A DNA stretch of 64,000 bases from Hoeflea sp. 108 (lineage in GTDB: Bacteria > Pseudomonadota > Alphaproteobacteria > Rhizobiales > Rhizobiaceae). Positions 1 to 8,386 of the stretch are shown piece after piece (the first letter of the stretch is position 1; every line of letters begins with the position of its first letter). Made by a program: the position numbers and the translations under genes. Under the pieces are notes generated by a model. The model had not been told where the DNA came from. It did no database searches and was given only the letters and a program-made list of their open reading frames with translations. The stretch lies in NCBI RefSeq assembly GCF_000372965.1, contig NZ_KB890024.1:2048839-2112838 (forward strand), written 5' to 3'.

Positions 1-656
1 AGCGCTTCCTGGCGCGTGCCAGGGAGGCGCTGGCGCTGGTCGAGACGGGCATGCGCGAGATTGCCCCGCGCCGCAGGGGGCTTGTCGTCCAGGCACCGAT
101 CACGCTGACCCAGCGCTGGCTCATTCCTCGGATCGCCTCGTTCCGACAGGACTGTCCCGAAGCCGACCTGTCGTTCCGTTCGCAGCAGAAGCCGGGAAAC
201 GAGGTGGCCGACCTGACCATCGGCTACCGGCGTGGGACGGACATGTCTTCGTTCGAAGGCGCGGTCCTGCTCGACCGGACAATCGCCGTCTGCTCGCCGC
301 GGCTCCTGGGCGAAAGGGCTGCCGTTTTGGACGTCGACACGCTTTTGGGCATGCCGGTATTGCTCGACACCGCGGACGCCTGGTCATGGCAGCGATGGTG
401 CGCGGCCGCGGGCGTGGCGTTCCACCCGCGTGCCGGGGCGATGACCTTCGATACCGACGAGGCCGCGATCGACGCCTGCCTGTCGGGGCTGGGCGTCGGG
501 CAGGCCAATCCCGCTTTCGTCGAGGACGAGCTGGCAGGCGGAAGGCTGGTGGCGCTGTGCCCGGCAATTTCGGCACTGGTGGGCGCTTATACGGTGTCCG
601 CAGACAAGCCGTGCCTGCTTGGAACGCAGTTCATGTCGTGGCTGTATCGCGCCTAG
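1..656 (+). CDS. LysR-family transcriptional regulator, C-terminal part (5' end outside window)
   Basis: The reading frame is open from the first bases, so the N-terminal helix-turn-helix lies upstream of the window. What remains is the end of the linker helix (FLARAREALALVETG) and the periplasmic-binding-protein-like effector domain of a LysR regulator. The ITLTQRWLIPRIASF segment and a late GLGVGQANPAFVEDEL segment match the GcvA/AmpR-like branch. It would bind DNA as a tetramer and respond to a small ligand. No divergent target is visible here; the downstream gene is in the same direction after a 117-bp gap. The effector is unknown. Confidence 0.85.
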   Translation, partial: RFLARAREALALVETGMREIAPRRRGLVVQAPITLTQRWLIPRIASFRQDCPEADLSFRSQQKPGNEVADLTIGYRRGTDMSSFEGAVLLDRTIAVCSPRLLGERAAVLDVDTLLGMPVLLDTADAWSWQRWCAAAGVAFHPRAGAMTFDTDEAAIDACLSGLGVGQANPAFVEDELAGGRLVALCPAISALVGAYTVSADKPCLLGTQFMSWLYRA

Positions 657-773
657 TGTGTTTCCGCTTTTCTTCGAATCTGGCGGCGTGGCGTCGGGAA
701 GTGGCCGGGCTGTCATCCGGCGGTCGCGGTTGGGCGCTAGGGCAAGTGGAGCTTGAACCACGGACCGTCAGCG

Positions 774-1487
774 ATGCGCACAGTTTCCCTTTCCCCTGAA
801 CTGCTTGCCTATTCCGGGGGGCGCAATGCGGCCCCGCCGCCGCATCTCGGCACGCGCTACCTCAGGACCGGCGGCTTCCTGCCCGAGCCCGGCAACACCA
901 TTGTCTGCCACGTGACGAAGGGGTCGTTGACGCAGGAGATACTGGTCGAGGCGCGCGACAAATATCTCGCCATGCCCGAAGCCCAGCAATTCGTTTTCAC
1001 GCCGATCACCAGTTTGCACATGACGCTGTTCCAGGGCATCATCGAGTATCGCCGTAAGCCCGGCTTCTGGCCTGAGGGCATCGCTCTCGACGCGCCGGTC
1101 GACGAGATGACCGACATCATGGCCGAGCGGCTGGAGACGCTGCCCGTCTTCGAGCCATTCCAGGTCGAGGTGACGCATGCGCGGCCGTCTGGCCTGCTGG
1201 TCGATGGCGCGAGCGAGCGTGACCGCAAGGCAATGCGCGCCTGGCGCGACGCACTCGCAGACCTGCTCGGTTACCGCCATCCAGATCATGACGACTATCC
1301 GTTCCACATCACCTTCGCCTACGCCATCGACTGGCTGGACAACGACGCGCTGCCGCGCTGGCAGGTCATGCTGGACGAGGTTGCCGGAGATATCAGGCGG
1401 AAGATGCCGATCCTTGAACTCGACCCGCCGGCCTTCTGCTCGTTCGAGGACATGAACCATTTTTGCGAACTGCTGGTGTTTGAATAG
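774..1487 (+). CDS. DUF1868 / 2H-phosphoesterase-like protein
   Basis: A 237-residue soluble protein with two H-x-T motifs about 96 residues apart (LHMTLFQG with His82 and FHITFAYA with His178). This is the signature of the 2H phosphoesterase superfamily, whose members open cyclic phosphates or process RNA and nucleotide ends. The overall sequence fits the DUF1868 family. The ATG at 774 is preferred to the upstream in-frame codon at 753 because homology-like sequence begins only around residue 10. No partner gene indicates the substrate, so the function is a family-level guess. Confidence 0.75.
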   Translation: MRTVSLSPELLAYSGGRNAAPPPHLGTRYLRTGGFLPEPGNTIVCHVTKGSLTQEILVEARDKYLAMPEAQQFVFTPITSLHMTLFQGIIEYRRKPGFWPEGIALDAPVDEMTDIMAERLETLPVFEPFQVEVTHARPSGLLVDGASERDRKAMRAWRDALADLLGYRHPDHDDYPFHITFAYAIDWLDNDALPRWQVMLDEVAGDIRRKMPILELDPPAFCSFEDMNHFCELLVFE

Positions 1488-1668
1488 CCTATGCGTTTGC
1501 CGAGGCAATGGCTCGGCCGCGAGCGTGGCGCCTCGAATGGCCTCTCTGCTGTTTGCGGTTCGACGGTGGTGGTTATCGTCTCTTGCTCTCGGGCGGCCTA
1601 TCAAACATAGGCTGTCGCCGGCGGGGCTCTCAAAGCCATCCGGCGAAGAAGCGACAAAGGATGAACAG

Positions 1669-2016
1669 ATGCTAGAAAGAATAAACCCCGATACCAGGTG
1701 GAGCGACGCTGTCGTCGTTGGGAACCTGATTTTCGTCGCTGGCCACACTGCAGAGAAGACGCGAGGCCAGTCGGTTCGCGAACAGACGGAAGAGGTCCTT
1801 CAGTTACTCGATGAGACGCTGGCTCAGGCCGGGGTGACGAAGAGGAACCTCGCCATGGTGCAGATTTATCTGGCGGATATGTCGAACTTCGACCTGATGA
1901 ACGAAGCTTGGGATCGATGGGTCATCCCCGGAGAAGCTCCGGCGAGGGCAACGGTCGAGTCCAGGCTCGCTTATCCTGATCTCGGCGTTGAAATCACTGC
2001 AGTCGCATCCCGGTAG
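1669..2016 (+). CDS. RidA family protein (enamine/imine deaminase-like)
   Basis: A 115-residue protein of the YjgF/YER057c/UK114 (RidA) family. These small trimers hydrolyse reactive enamine/imine intermediates released by PLP enzymes. The diagnostic arginine lies in the APARATVESRLAYPD segment, followed by the VEIT stretch that supplies the C-terminal acidic residue. The frame is open from 1480, but the ATG at 1669 has an AAAGGA ribosome-binding site a few bases upstream and gives the usual family length. It stands alone between unrelated genes. Confidence 0.85.
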   Translation: MLERINPDTRWSDAVVVGNLIFVAGHTAEKTRGQSVREQTEEVLQLLDETLAQAGVTKRNLAMVQIYLADMSNFDLMNEAWDRWVIPGEAPARATVESRLAYPDLGVEITAVASR

Positions 2017-2330
2017 AGGAACTGCCAGGCCGCTGCGGCCGTGACGGCGTGAGGCCCACCGACCGCGCGGGAAAACTGGTGGATCGGGCACGAGTGCCTT
2101 TGTGACGGCATGGATCCGAGGGTTTCCACGACGTCGCCGCGCGCCTGCTTTGCCCGGGGATGACGAAGGTGCGGGGCGTTCGCCTGTCGTGCAGGAGTGC
2201 CGGGACTTGCTCCTTGGAGGACGTGGCGGTCAGTGCCTCCACCGTCCACGGCTCGTGACGATCTCCCTGGATGGCGACGCAACCAAGGTTGTGTCAGTGA
2301 TGCTGTCCGCTGTCTCAAGGGGTGGTCATG
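2017..2330. other. Intergenic region, no gene recognised
   Basis: About 310 bases between the convergent RidA and diguanylate cyclase genes. Open frames here are short and have no recognisable protein character. I see no clear terminator or repeat. Confidence 0.5.
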
Positions 2331-3116
2331 CTAATGCCTTAGCCTGGACAAAACATCTGCCGGGCCAGGAAACACTCGCTCCGCTTCCATCACACGATCC
2401 CGGCCATTCTTCTTGGCGGCATAGAGGTTCTTGTCGGCCTCCAGAAGGAGATCCTCCAGGCCCAGGCCTGTGCGGTGGATGGAAATGCCGATGCTGACGC
2501 TGACCTGGTGGTCGCCAATGCCTGCGCAACTTGCCACCTGGTGGGCTTTCAGCCGTAGGGCTTCGGCGGTCCGAAGTGCTGCCGAACGATCGGCTCCGAC
2601 CAGAAAGACCGCGAACTCCTCGCCGCCCAGTCGCGCGACCAGGTCTTGTCCGCCAACGCTGGACTTCATGATTGCGCCCAGTTCCAACAGGACGACGTCC
2701 CCCGTAGCGTGACCGTATGTATCGTTGATCGACTTGAAGTGGTCCGCGTCGATGAACAGGAGGCATCCGGCCGAGCCTGAGCTGCTCTGGATGGTCTGCC
2801 GTACCTGGTCGAAGAAAGTCTTCCTATTGGAAAGTCCGGTCAGGTCGTCAGTCCGCGCGGCCCGGTCCAGCTTTTCCGCCATCGTTGTCAGCCTCGCCTG
2901 CTGGTTCATCACGAAGAAGGCCAGAGGGAAGGCGACGACGACAACGATCAGGGTCGTCAGCAACAGGTCGAGCAAGAGGCGATCGGAAAAGAACATTCCG
3001 TAGAAGATCAAGGTGAGCAGGTCGGCTCCCAGGATCGCCGCGACGACCAGGATGCAGCTCTGCTTTGGAACGCTGAGCTTCCCAAAACGCCTGACGATTT
3101 CTTCGGTTCGGAACAT
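2331..3116 (-). CDS. Membrane diguanylate cyclase (GGDEF)
   Basis: A 261-residue protein from the ATG at 3116. The frame continues upstream only to a TTG at 3218, and neither start has a strong ribosome-binding site. Two transmembrane helices (about residues 20-43 and 48-70) are followed by a GGDEF domain with DDLTGLSNR at the start and an intact GGEEF active site at 164-168. It should make cyclic di-GMP from two GTP. The product-inhibition I-site arginine, expected three residues before Asp158, is a glycine, so feedback inhibition may be lost. No sensory domain beyond the membrane segment and no EAL domain are present. Confidence 0.88.
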   Translation of the reverse strand: MFRTEEIVRRFGKLSVPKQSCILVVAAILGADLLTLIFYGMFFSDRLLLDLLLTTLIVVVVAFPLAFFVMNQQARLTTMAEKLDRAARTDDLTGLSNRKTFFDQVRQTIQSSSGSAGCLLFIDADHFKSINDTYGHATGDVVLLELGAIMKSSVGGQDLVARLGGEEFAVFLVGADRSAALRTAEALRLKAHQVASCAGIGDHQVSVSIGISIHRTGLGLEDLLLEADKNLYAAKKNGRDRVMEAERVFPGPADVLSRLRH

Positions 3117-3379
3117 GCCATGCCACTGATTGAAGGTGCTGCAGTCTAGTCCGTGACAGGTAAAGATTTCGGTGGTGCTGCCGATGATGTTTTCGTCGAG
3201 CGTGCGGTACTCAATCAACGCGCTGCAATGTATGTTGATGGTCGAGGCGGCTGCACTGGCTCAGCCTAAGCGCGCGCACCTGGAACTTACGCTCCAGGTC
3301 TGGTCACGTCCCCATTGTGGGCGTGACCCGAAGTTGCCGGCATCACAAGCTCGTCTGATTGGATCATGCTCGCAGCATT

Positions 3380-3840
3380 CACCGTGCATCGTCCCGACTC
3401 CCCACTGCGCAGCCGGCCTTGTCACGGCGGCTGGGCGAAGTCGAGGCGGAACTTGCGGGCTTCTGTTCGAGCGGGCGCCAAACGAGGGTTATCCCACCGT
3501 CATGGGAACGCACTTCCTGAAGGATACGGTTCATGTGATGACCGTGCTCGACAGCGCAATCCACAACTCGACCTGAACAGAGACATGGAGGCGACCTATC
3601 GCCGGCTCGGTTTCAACAGCGCCTCGATCACCTATCCGGCGCTGGTCCGGGCGTCGAGCAGACCACCCCCGCCTTCGTCGGGGACAAGCTCGGTGTGCGC
3701 TTTGTTGGGAGGCTTACACGACGCTCCGGGCGCTGGCCGCCGGCTTCCCTATCTGGGGGCGCCGTGCTAGCCCTGCGACAGGGATAACCGAAACCAAGCT
3801 CGAAACCCGACTGGCAATTGCAGCCGGTTAGCGGATCGGG
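3380..3840 (+). pseudogene. Possible decayed coding region between diguanylate cyclase and MFS genes
   Basis: Stretches with protein-like composition occur in different forward frames here. Examples are GTHFLKDTVHVMTVLDSAIHN ending at about 3570, DMEATYRRLGFNSASITYPAL at about 3583-3645, and AYTTLRALAAGFPIWG near 3714-3765. No single frame spans them. This looks like a gene broken by several frameshifts, but I do not recognise the family. The alternative is ordinary high-GC noncoding DNA with chance open frames. Confidence 0.3.
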
Positions 3841-3876
3841 CGTCGTCCACCGCGGCTGGCTGACAGCAATGGGGAC

Positions 3877-5040
3877 GTGGTCTTGAACTTCCGGATTTTC
3901 CTGCTCGCCCTGGCGACTTTTGTCACGGGCACAGCCGAAAACATCATCGTTGGCATCCTGCCCGACATTTCATCCGGCCTCGGCATTTCCCGGGGTCTCG
4001 CTGGCCAACTGACGTCGGCGTTTTCGGTAACCTTCGCGGTTGCCGCGCCCGCCGTGCTGCTGCTCACCAACAGGTTCGAGCGCAGGCTGGTGTTTCTGGG
4101 CGCGATGGGCGTGTTCGTTGCCGCCAGCCTCCTGGCCGCGTCGAGCCCTGGTTACGCATTCCTGTTCGCCGCCAGGATCGGCATGGCACTGGCCAGCGCG
4201 GCCGTCTGCGTCGTCGCCACCATGATGGCGACCGAACTGGCCGGGCCCGAGATGCGCGGACGGGCAATCGGGGTGATCTTCATGGGCATCAGCGGCTCGC
4301 TCGTGCTCGGCGTGCCCGCAGGCATGTTCGTCAGCGGCCATCTTGGCTGGCGGTCAGTGTTCCTGCTGCTGGCGTTGCTCGCCGCGCTCGTCCTTGTCCT
4401 GAGCTGGGTCGTCATGTCCAGGACTGGCATCAGCGCCGGCAAGGCGCCCGGCTACCGCAAGCATCTTTCGTCATGGAATCTGGTCGCGGCCCAACTGGTC
4501 TCGGTCACCATGATCGGCGGACATTTCACGCTGTTTGCCTATTTGGCGCCGTATCTGCTTGATATCGCTGGTTTTGCCCAGGGCGAACTCTTCCTGGCCT
4601 TCCTCGCATTTGGCATATCCGGCGTGACCGGGGGGCATCTGGGTGGCCGGTTGGCTGACCTTTTTTCGCCAGGCAAGGCGCTCGTCATCACCACCGTCGC
4701 CTATCTCGCAGCCCTGGCCGCCATCCCGGCAGCCCTGGAGCAACCCGTGATCCAAGTTGTCGTCCTGATGGTCTGGGGATGCATCAGCTGGATGATTTCC
4801 CCAGTCGTCCAGGGCTTCCTCATCGCCGAAGACCCCGAGGGCAGCGAAGCGGGCATCGGCCTGAACTTCTCAGCCATGCATATCGGCGTCGGGCTTGGAA
4901 CGGCACTGGGTGGTGTAGCGGTGGATTGGGACCTGCTGGAGACGCTCCCGTGGCTCGGGGCGGGACTTGCGGTTCTCGCGGTCGGACTCAGTGTGGTGGC
5001 GACGCGGAGCCGGATTCGTCCAGTCTGCTCGATGCCCTGA
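3877..5040 (+). CDS. MFS transporter (AraJ-like exporter)
   Basis: A 387-residue major facilitator with about twelve hydrophobic segments. It resembles the AraJ/sugar-efflux (DHA1) branch, with ENIIVGILPDISSGLGIS at the first loop and an FERR basic loop after helix 2. The start is a GTG at 3877 with a GGGGA upstream; a TTG at 3883 is an alternative. The substrate is unknown. Its last third (about 4490-5000) has a decayed relative at 11513-11832, on the far side of the 5.1-11.5 kb catabolic cassette and in the same orientation. Confidence 0.87.
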   Translation: MVLNFRIFLLALATFVTGTAENIIVGILPDISSGLGISRGLAGQLTSAFSVTFAVAAPAVLLLTNRFERRLVFLGAMGVFVAASLLAASSPGYAFLFAARIGMALASAAVCVVATMMATELAGPEMRGRAIGVIFMGISGSLVLGVPAGMFVSGHLGWRSVFLLLALLAALVLVLSWVVMSRTGISAGKAPGYRKHLSSWNLVAAQLVSVTMIGGHFTLFAYLAPYLLDIAGFAQGELFLAFLAFGISGVTGGHLGGRLADLFSPGKALVITTVAYLAALAAIPAALEQPVIQVVVLMVWGCISWMISPVVQGFLIAEDPEGSEAGIGLNFSAMHIGVGLGTALGGVAVDWDLLETLPWLGAGLAVLAVGLSVVATRSRIRPVCSMP

Positions 5041-5154
5041 ATTTGCAGGGTGCTGGAAGGCCTCGCCACTTCCGTAGACAAGGGGCGGGTTTCCCAGTTC
5101 GCCTATGTTCGGCCCCTGGGTGCTGGCAACCCTGTGCATGCGCTTGAACAGACC

Positions 5155-6195
5155 TTACGCCGCCGGTGCCGCTGTCCCCTTCAATGCAAATCGCGGCGTG
5201 TCGCTTGCGTGGTCGTGGACCGTCCAGTCGACGGAGTTGGCTCCGACGCGGAAGACCGCGGTCGCCAGCGTGTTCTCGTGGTCGGGGTCGTCGGGCTGCT
5301 CGCGATAGATCGGCAGCGGCGCGATGACCTTGTCCTGCAGGACGCGGAGCGGATCGACCGTTGTGGATGCTCCGTCGAGAAGGGCGTCGCCGCGCTGCTG
5401 ACGTGAGAGGGAGGAGTCGGTGATGACCTGCCGTTCATTCCTGGCATCCTCGTGGATGAGATGGTTGGCATGGCACTGGGGGCGATCAACAGCAATGACG
5501 CTGCAGTTTTTGTCAGTGAACTCGACGCTGAGAAGGCGGCGATCGCCCTGCTGGGCGAGGGTCATGTGGAAGGCGCCAGCGCGTTCGCTGGTCCTGACCA
5601 GGTGGACCGCCTCGTCGAGCGTGCCGCAATCGAGCAGGGCGCGGCCGAGAACCATGCGCGGCAGGCCATCGCCGATCCCGCGCGAGCGGATATTGTTGAC
5701 CGCCTGGACGAGGCCAGCCTCGGTGACGGCGAAGGTATGGCCGGGGATCGAGGCCGGATAGACGAAGCTCGTGAAGGCTCGGCCGCTTTCCGGGCGAATC
5801 CGGGCAAGCGCGCAGTGACCGCGAAAGCCCGGATCGCCGTCTTCGTTGTGGGCAACGACAGGTTCCACGCCGGGGATCTGTACCGTGGTGCAGCCGTCGG
5901 GTGCGAAAGCCCAGACGTCTCCTCGGCAATTCCACAGGAAGACATCGTCGAAGGGCAGGTCGAGGCCGCTGGCGAGCCCTTGCAGTTCCGCCCAATGGAC
6001 AGGGAAGCACGCCTCGACCGACGCGCGCATGGAGGCAACGCGCGGGTCGTCTCTGCGGGCCATGACCGAAGCCCAGGCGTGGCCGATGAGGAGATGGCGA
6101 TGGGCGATCTCGCGGCCGAAACGGCCGAGCTGGGCGCCCACGTCGTGCGGCGCGCCGGCGATGTCGATGAAGCCCAGCCTGGTTTCAGTGGACAT
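5155..6195 (-). CDS. C45-family Ntn-hydrolase (acyltransferase/N-acyl amidase-like)
   Basis: A 346-residue protein related to isopenicillin-N acyltransferase (peptidase family C45). The DGCTTVQIPG segment provides a Gly-Cys pair (Cys102) that in this family is the autocleavage site and the new N-terminal nucleophile, followed by VVAHNEDGD. Such enzymes hydrolyse or transfer N-acyl groups. It is the last gene of a minus-strand operon and overlaps the upstream ABC ATPase gene by 11 bp. That suggests it deacylates an imported N-acylated amino compound. The exact substrate is not evident. Confidence 0.8.
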   Translation of the reverse strand: MSTETRLGFIDIAGAPHDVGAQLGRFGREIAHRHLLIGHAWASVMARRDDPRVASMRASVEACFPVHWAELQGLASGLDLPFDDVFLWNCRGDVWAFAPDGCTTVQIPGVEPVVAHNEDGDPGFRGHCALARIRPESGRAFTSFVYPASIPGHTFAVTEAGLVQAVNNIRSRGIGDGLPRMVLGRALLDCGTLDEAVHLVRTSERAGAFHMTLAQQGDRRLLSVEFTDKNCSVIAVDRPQCHANHLIHEDARNERQVITDSSLSRQQRGDALLDGASTTVDPLRVLQDKVIAPLPIYREQPDDPDHENTLATAVFRVGANSVDWTVHDHASDTPRFALKGTAAPAA

Positions 6196-6913
6196 GCTGC
6201 AAGAACTCCCGCAGGCGGGGATTTTCAGGATTGGCGAGCAGGGCGGCGGGATTGCCGTCTACGGAGATCTTGCCATCTTCCATGAAGATCAGCCGCGTTC
6301 CGACCTGGCGGGCGAAAGCCATCTCATGCGTCACCACGATCATCGTCATGCCTTCCTCTGCCAGCGACTGCATGACGCGCAGCACCTCGTGGCGCAGTTC
6401 CGGGTCGAGCGCGGAGGTCGGCTCGTCGAACAGCATCAGCTTGGGTTTGACGGCCAGAGCTCGGGCGATCGCCACGCGCTGCTGCTGTCCGCCCGAAAGC
6501 TCGGACGGATAGTGATGGCCGCGCTCCGCAAGGCCGACTTTGGCGAGCAGTGCCCTGGCCTGTTCCAGCGACTCGGCCCGGCCGACGCCCCGGACGCGGC
6601 GAGGGCCGAAGGCGACATTTTCCAGCGCCGTCATCTGCGGGAAGAGGTTGAACTGCTGGAAGACCATGCCCGCTTCCTGGCGGATCATCCGCACCTGCGA
6701 GCGGCCGGCCTTCACGCTGATGTTGTCGACGACAAGATCGCCGCCATTGATGTCCTCCAGCGCGTTGATGCAGCGGAGCAACGTCGACTTGCCGGAACCG
6801 GAGGGGCCGATCAGCACCACCACCTCGCCCTTGTCGATGTTGAGGTCGACTTCGCGCAATACCACGACCGAACCGAAGGTTTTCGTGACGTTTCGAAATT
6901 CGACGATGCTCAT
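6185..6913 (-). CDS. Amino-acid ABC transporter ATP-binding protein (GlnQ/HisP type)
   Basis: A 242-residue ATPase with Walker A GPSGSGKST (about residues 34-42), the signature LSGGQQQRVAIARAL, and Walker B LMLFDEPTSALDP. It belongs to the polar amino-acid uptake family (GlnQ, HisP, GltL). Its ATG overlaps the stop of the permease gene by 4 bp (ATGA), so the two are translationally coupled. A longer open frame reaching 7177 is a read-through shadow over the permease gene. It powers import by the transporter encoded upstream. Confidence 0.93.
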   Translation of the reverse strand: MSIVEFRNVTKTFGSVVVLREVDLNIDKGEVVVLIGPSGSGKSTLLRCINALEDINGGDLVVDNISVKAGRSQVRMIRQEAGMVFQQFNLFPQMTALENVAFGPRRVRGVGRAESLEQARALLAKVGLAERGHHYPSELSGGQQQRVAIARALAVKPKLMLFDEPTSALDPELRHEVLRVMQSLAEEGMTMIVVTHEMAFARQVGTRLIFMEDGKISVDGNPAALLANPENPRLREFLQHVH

Positions 6914-7566
6914 AGAATCCGCATCCTCTTTTCGGTGACGCGCAGGATCAGCGTCATGGTGCCGGTCATCAGCAGGTAGAGGATCGCCACCGCGCTCCAG
7001 ATTTCGACGGCGCGGAAGTTGGCGGCCATGATCTCCTGACCTTGGCGGGTGAGTTCGCCGACGCCGATAACGATGAACAGCGAGGTGTCCTTGAGGCTGA
7101 CAATGAATTGGTTGCCGAGCGGCGGGATCATGCGGCGGAAGGCGACCGGGCCGATGATGTAGACCAGCACCTTCCACATCGGCAAGCCGAGCGCGAGGCC
7201 TGCCTCCTTCAATCCCTTATGCACGGAGAGGAAGGAGCCGCGCACGATCTCAGCGATGTAGGCGCCCGCGTTCACGATGATGGCGGTGACGGCCGCGGTC
7301 ATCGGATTGACGCGGACATCGGCCAGTACCGGAAGGGCGAAATAGATGAACATCACCTGGACGACGATCGGCGTGCCGCGGATCAGCTCGACATAGGTGA
7401 AGGCGATGGCGTTGAGCAGCGCATTACCGTAAGCGCGCATCAGACCCGCGACAAAACCGACGATGAGGCCGCCCACCAGGCCGGCGATGGTGATGAGGAT
7501 GGTAAGGCGCGCGCCGCTCAGCAGTGCGGGCATGGCCTCGCCGATGACGGACCAGTCGAATTCCAT
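6910..7566 (-). CDS. Amino-acid ABC transporter permease
   Basis: A 218-residue inner-membrane permease of the HisM/GlnP family. It has about five transmembrane helices and the EAA loop (VHKGLKEAGLALGLPMWKV). The ELIRGTPIVVQVMF segment is typical of polar amino-acid permeases. The ATG at 7566 has a GGGGAG ribosome-binding site; the frame upstream of it lacks family similarity. Only one permease is encoded, so it probably acts as a homodimer. Confidence 0.93.
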   Translation of the reverse strand: MEFDWSVIGEAMPALLSGARLTILITIAGLVGGLIVGFVAGLMRAYGNALLNAIAFTYVELIRGTPIVVQVMFIYFALPVLADVRVNPMTAAVTAIIVNAGAYIAEIVRGSFLSVHKGLKEAGLALGLPMWKVLVYIIGPVAFRRMIPPLGNQFIVSLKDTSLFIVIGVGELTRQGQEIMAANFRAVEIWSAVAILYLLMTGTMTLILRVTEKRMRIL

Positions 7567-7627
7567 GGATTGGCTCCCCGGTGAGAGGAGAGCGCGCCAG
7601 CCGTGCCGGCGCACTCGGGCTAGAGCA

Positions 7628-8365
7628 TCAGAGCTTCGGCTCCGTGCCGAACCACTTCTTGTAGATTTCGGTGTAGCGGCCGTCCTTCTTCATGTTGGCG
7701 AGCGCGGTGTTGACTTTGGCGACCAGTTCGCTGCCCTTCGGAAAGCCGATGCCGTATTGATGGGCCATCATCTGCTCGCCGACTGCCTTCACCTTGCCGC
7801 CGCCTGCGGTCTTTACGTAATAGAGCACGTTCGGCGTGTCGTGCATGGCGGCGTCGACCCGGCCCGTCTGCAGTTCCAGATAGGCATTGTCGATGTTGGG
7901 GAACTGGCGCAGCTCCGTGTCCTTGAAGTGCTCCTTGGCATAGTCAGTCGCCGACGTGCCGGTCTTGGTGGCGAGAATCTTGCCCTTGAGGTCATCCGCA
8001 CCCTTGATGGTGCTGTCCGTCGGCACCATCAACAGGAAGCCGCTGTCATAATAGCCGTCGGAAAAGTCGATGGCCTTCTTGCGCTCATCCTTGATGGTGA
8101 TGCCGGCGAGCGCCACATCCACCTGCTTGGTCTGGAGGGCGGGAATGATGCCGTTGAAGTCCATCGGCTGCAGCGTGTAGGTGACGCCGATTTCCTTGGC
8201 GATGGCATCCCACATGTCGATGTCGAAGCCGACATACTTGTCGCCTTCCTTGAATTCGAAAGGCACGAAGGCGGTGTCGGTGGCGACCACCAGGTCCTCC
8301 GCCCGCGCCGGTGCAAGGGCGATGGCGGTGGCGAAGGCGGCAAACAGAATAGAACGCAGTTTCAT
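7628..8365 (-). CDS. Amino-acid ABC transporter periplasmic binding protein (GlnH-like)
   Basis: A 245-residue protein with a cleavable signal peptide (MKLRSILFAAFATAIALAPARA) and a family 3 solute-binding fold. The ligand-pocket segments closely resemble glutamine-binding protein GlnH: ATDTAFVPFEF, GFDIDMWDAIAKE, DVALAGITI, and FSDGYYDSG. It lies 61 bp upstream of the permease gene in the same operon. The real ligand may be a different amino or omega-amino acid, given the aminotransferase and hydrolase next to it. Confidence 0.93.
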   Translation of the reverse strand: MKLRSILFAAFATAIALAPARAEDLVVATDTAFVPFEFKEGDKYVGFDIDMWDAIAKEIGVTYTLQPMDFNGIIPALQTKQVDVALAGITIKDERKKAIDFSDGYYDSGFLLMVPTDSTIKGADDLKGKILATKTGTSATDYAKEHFKDTELRQFPNIDNAYLELQTGRVDAAMHDTPNVLYYVKTAGGGKVKAVGEQMMAHQYGIGFPKGSELVAKVNTALANMKKDGRYTEIYKKWFGTEPKL

Positions 8366-8386
8366 GTCAGTTCCCCTTTTGCTTGG

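Noticed and set aside
768..1748. 326-codon open frame on the minus strand
   Set aside because: It is antisense to the DUF1868 and RidA genes, with repetitive Arg-rich composition.
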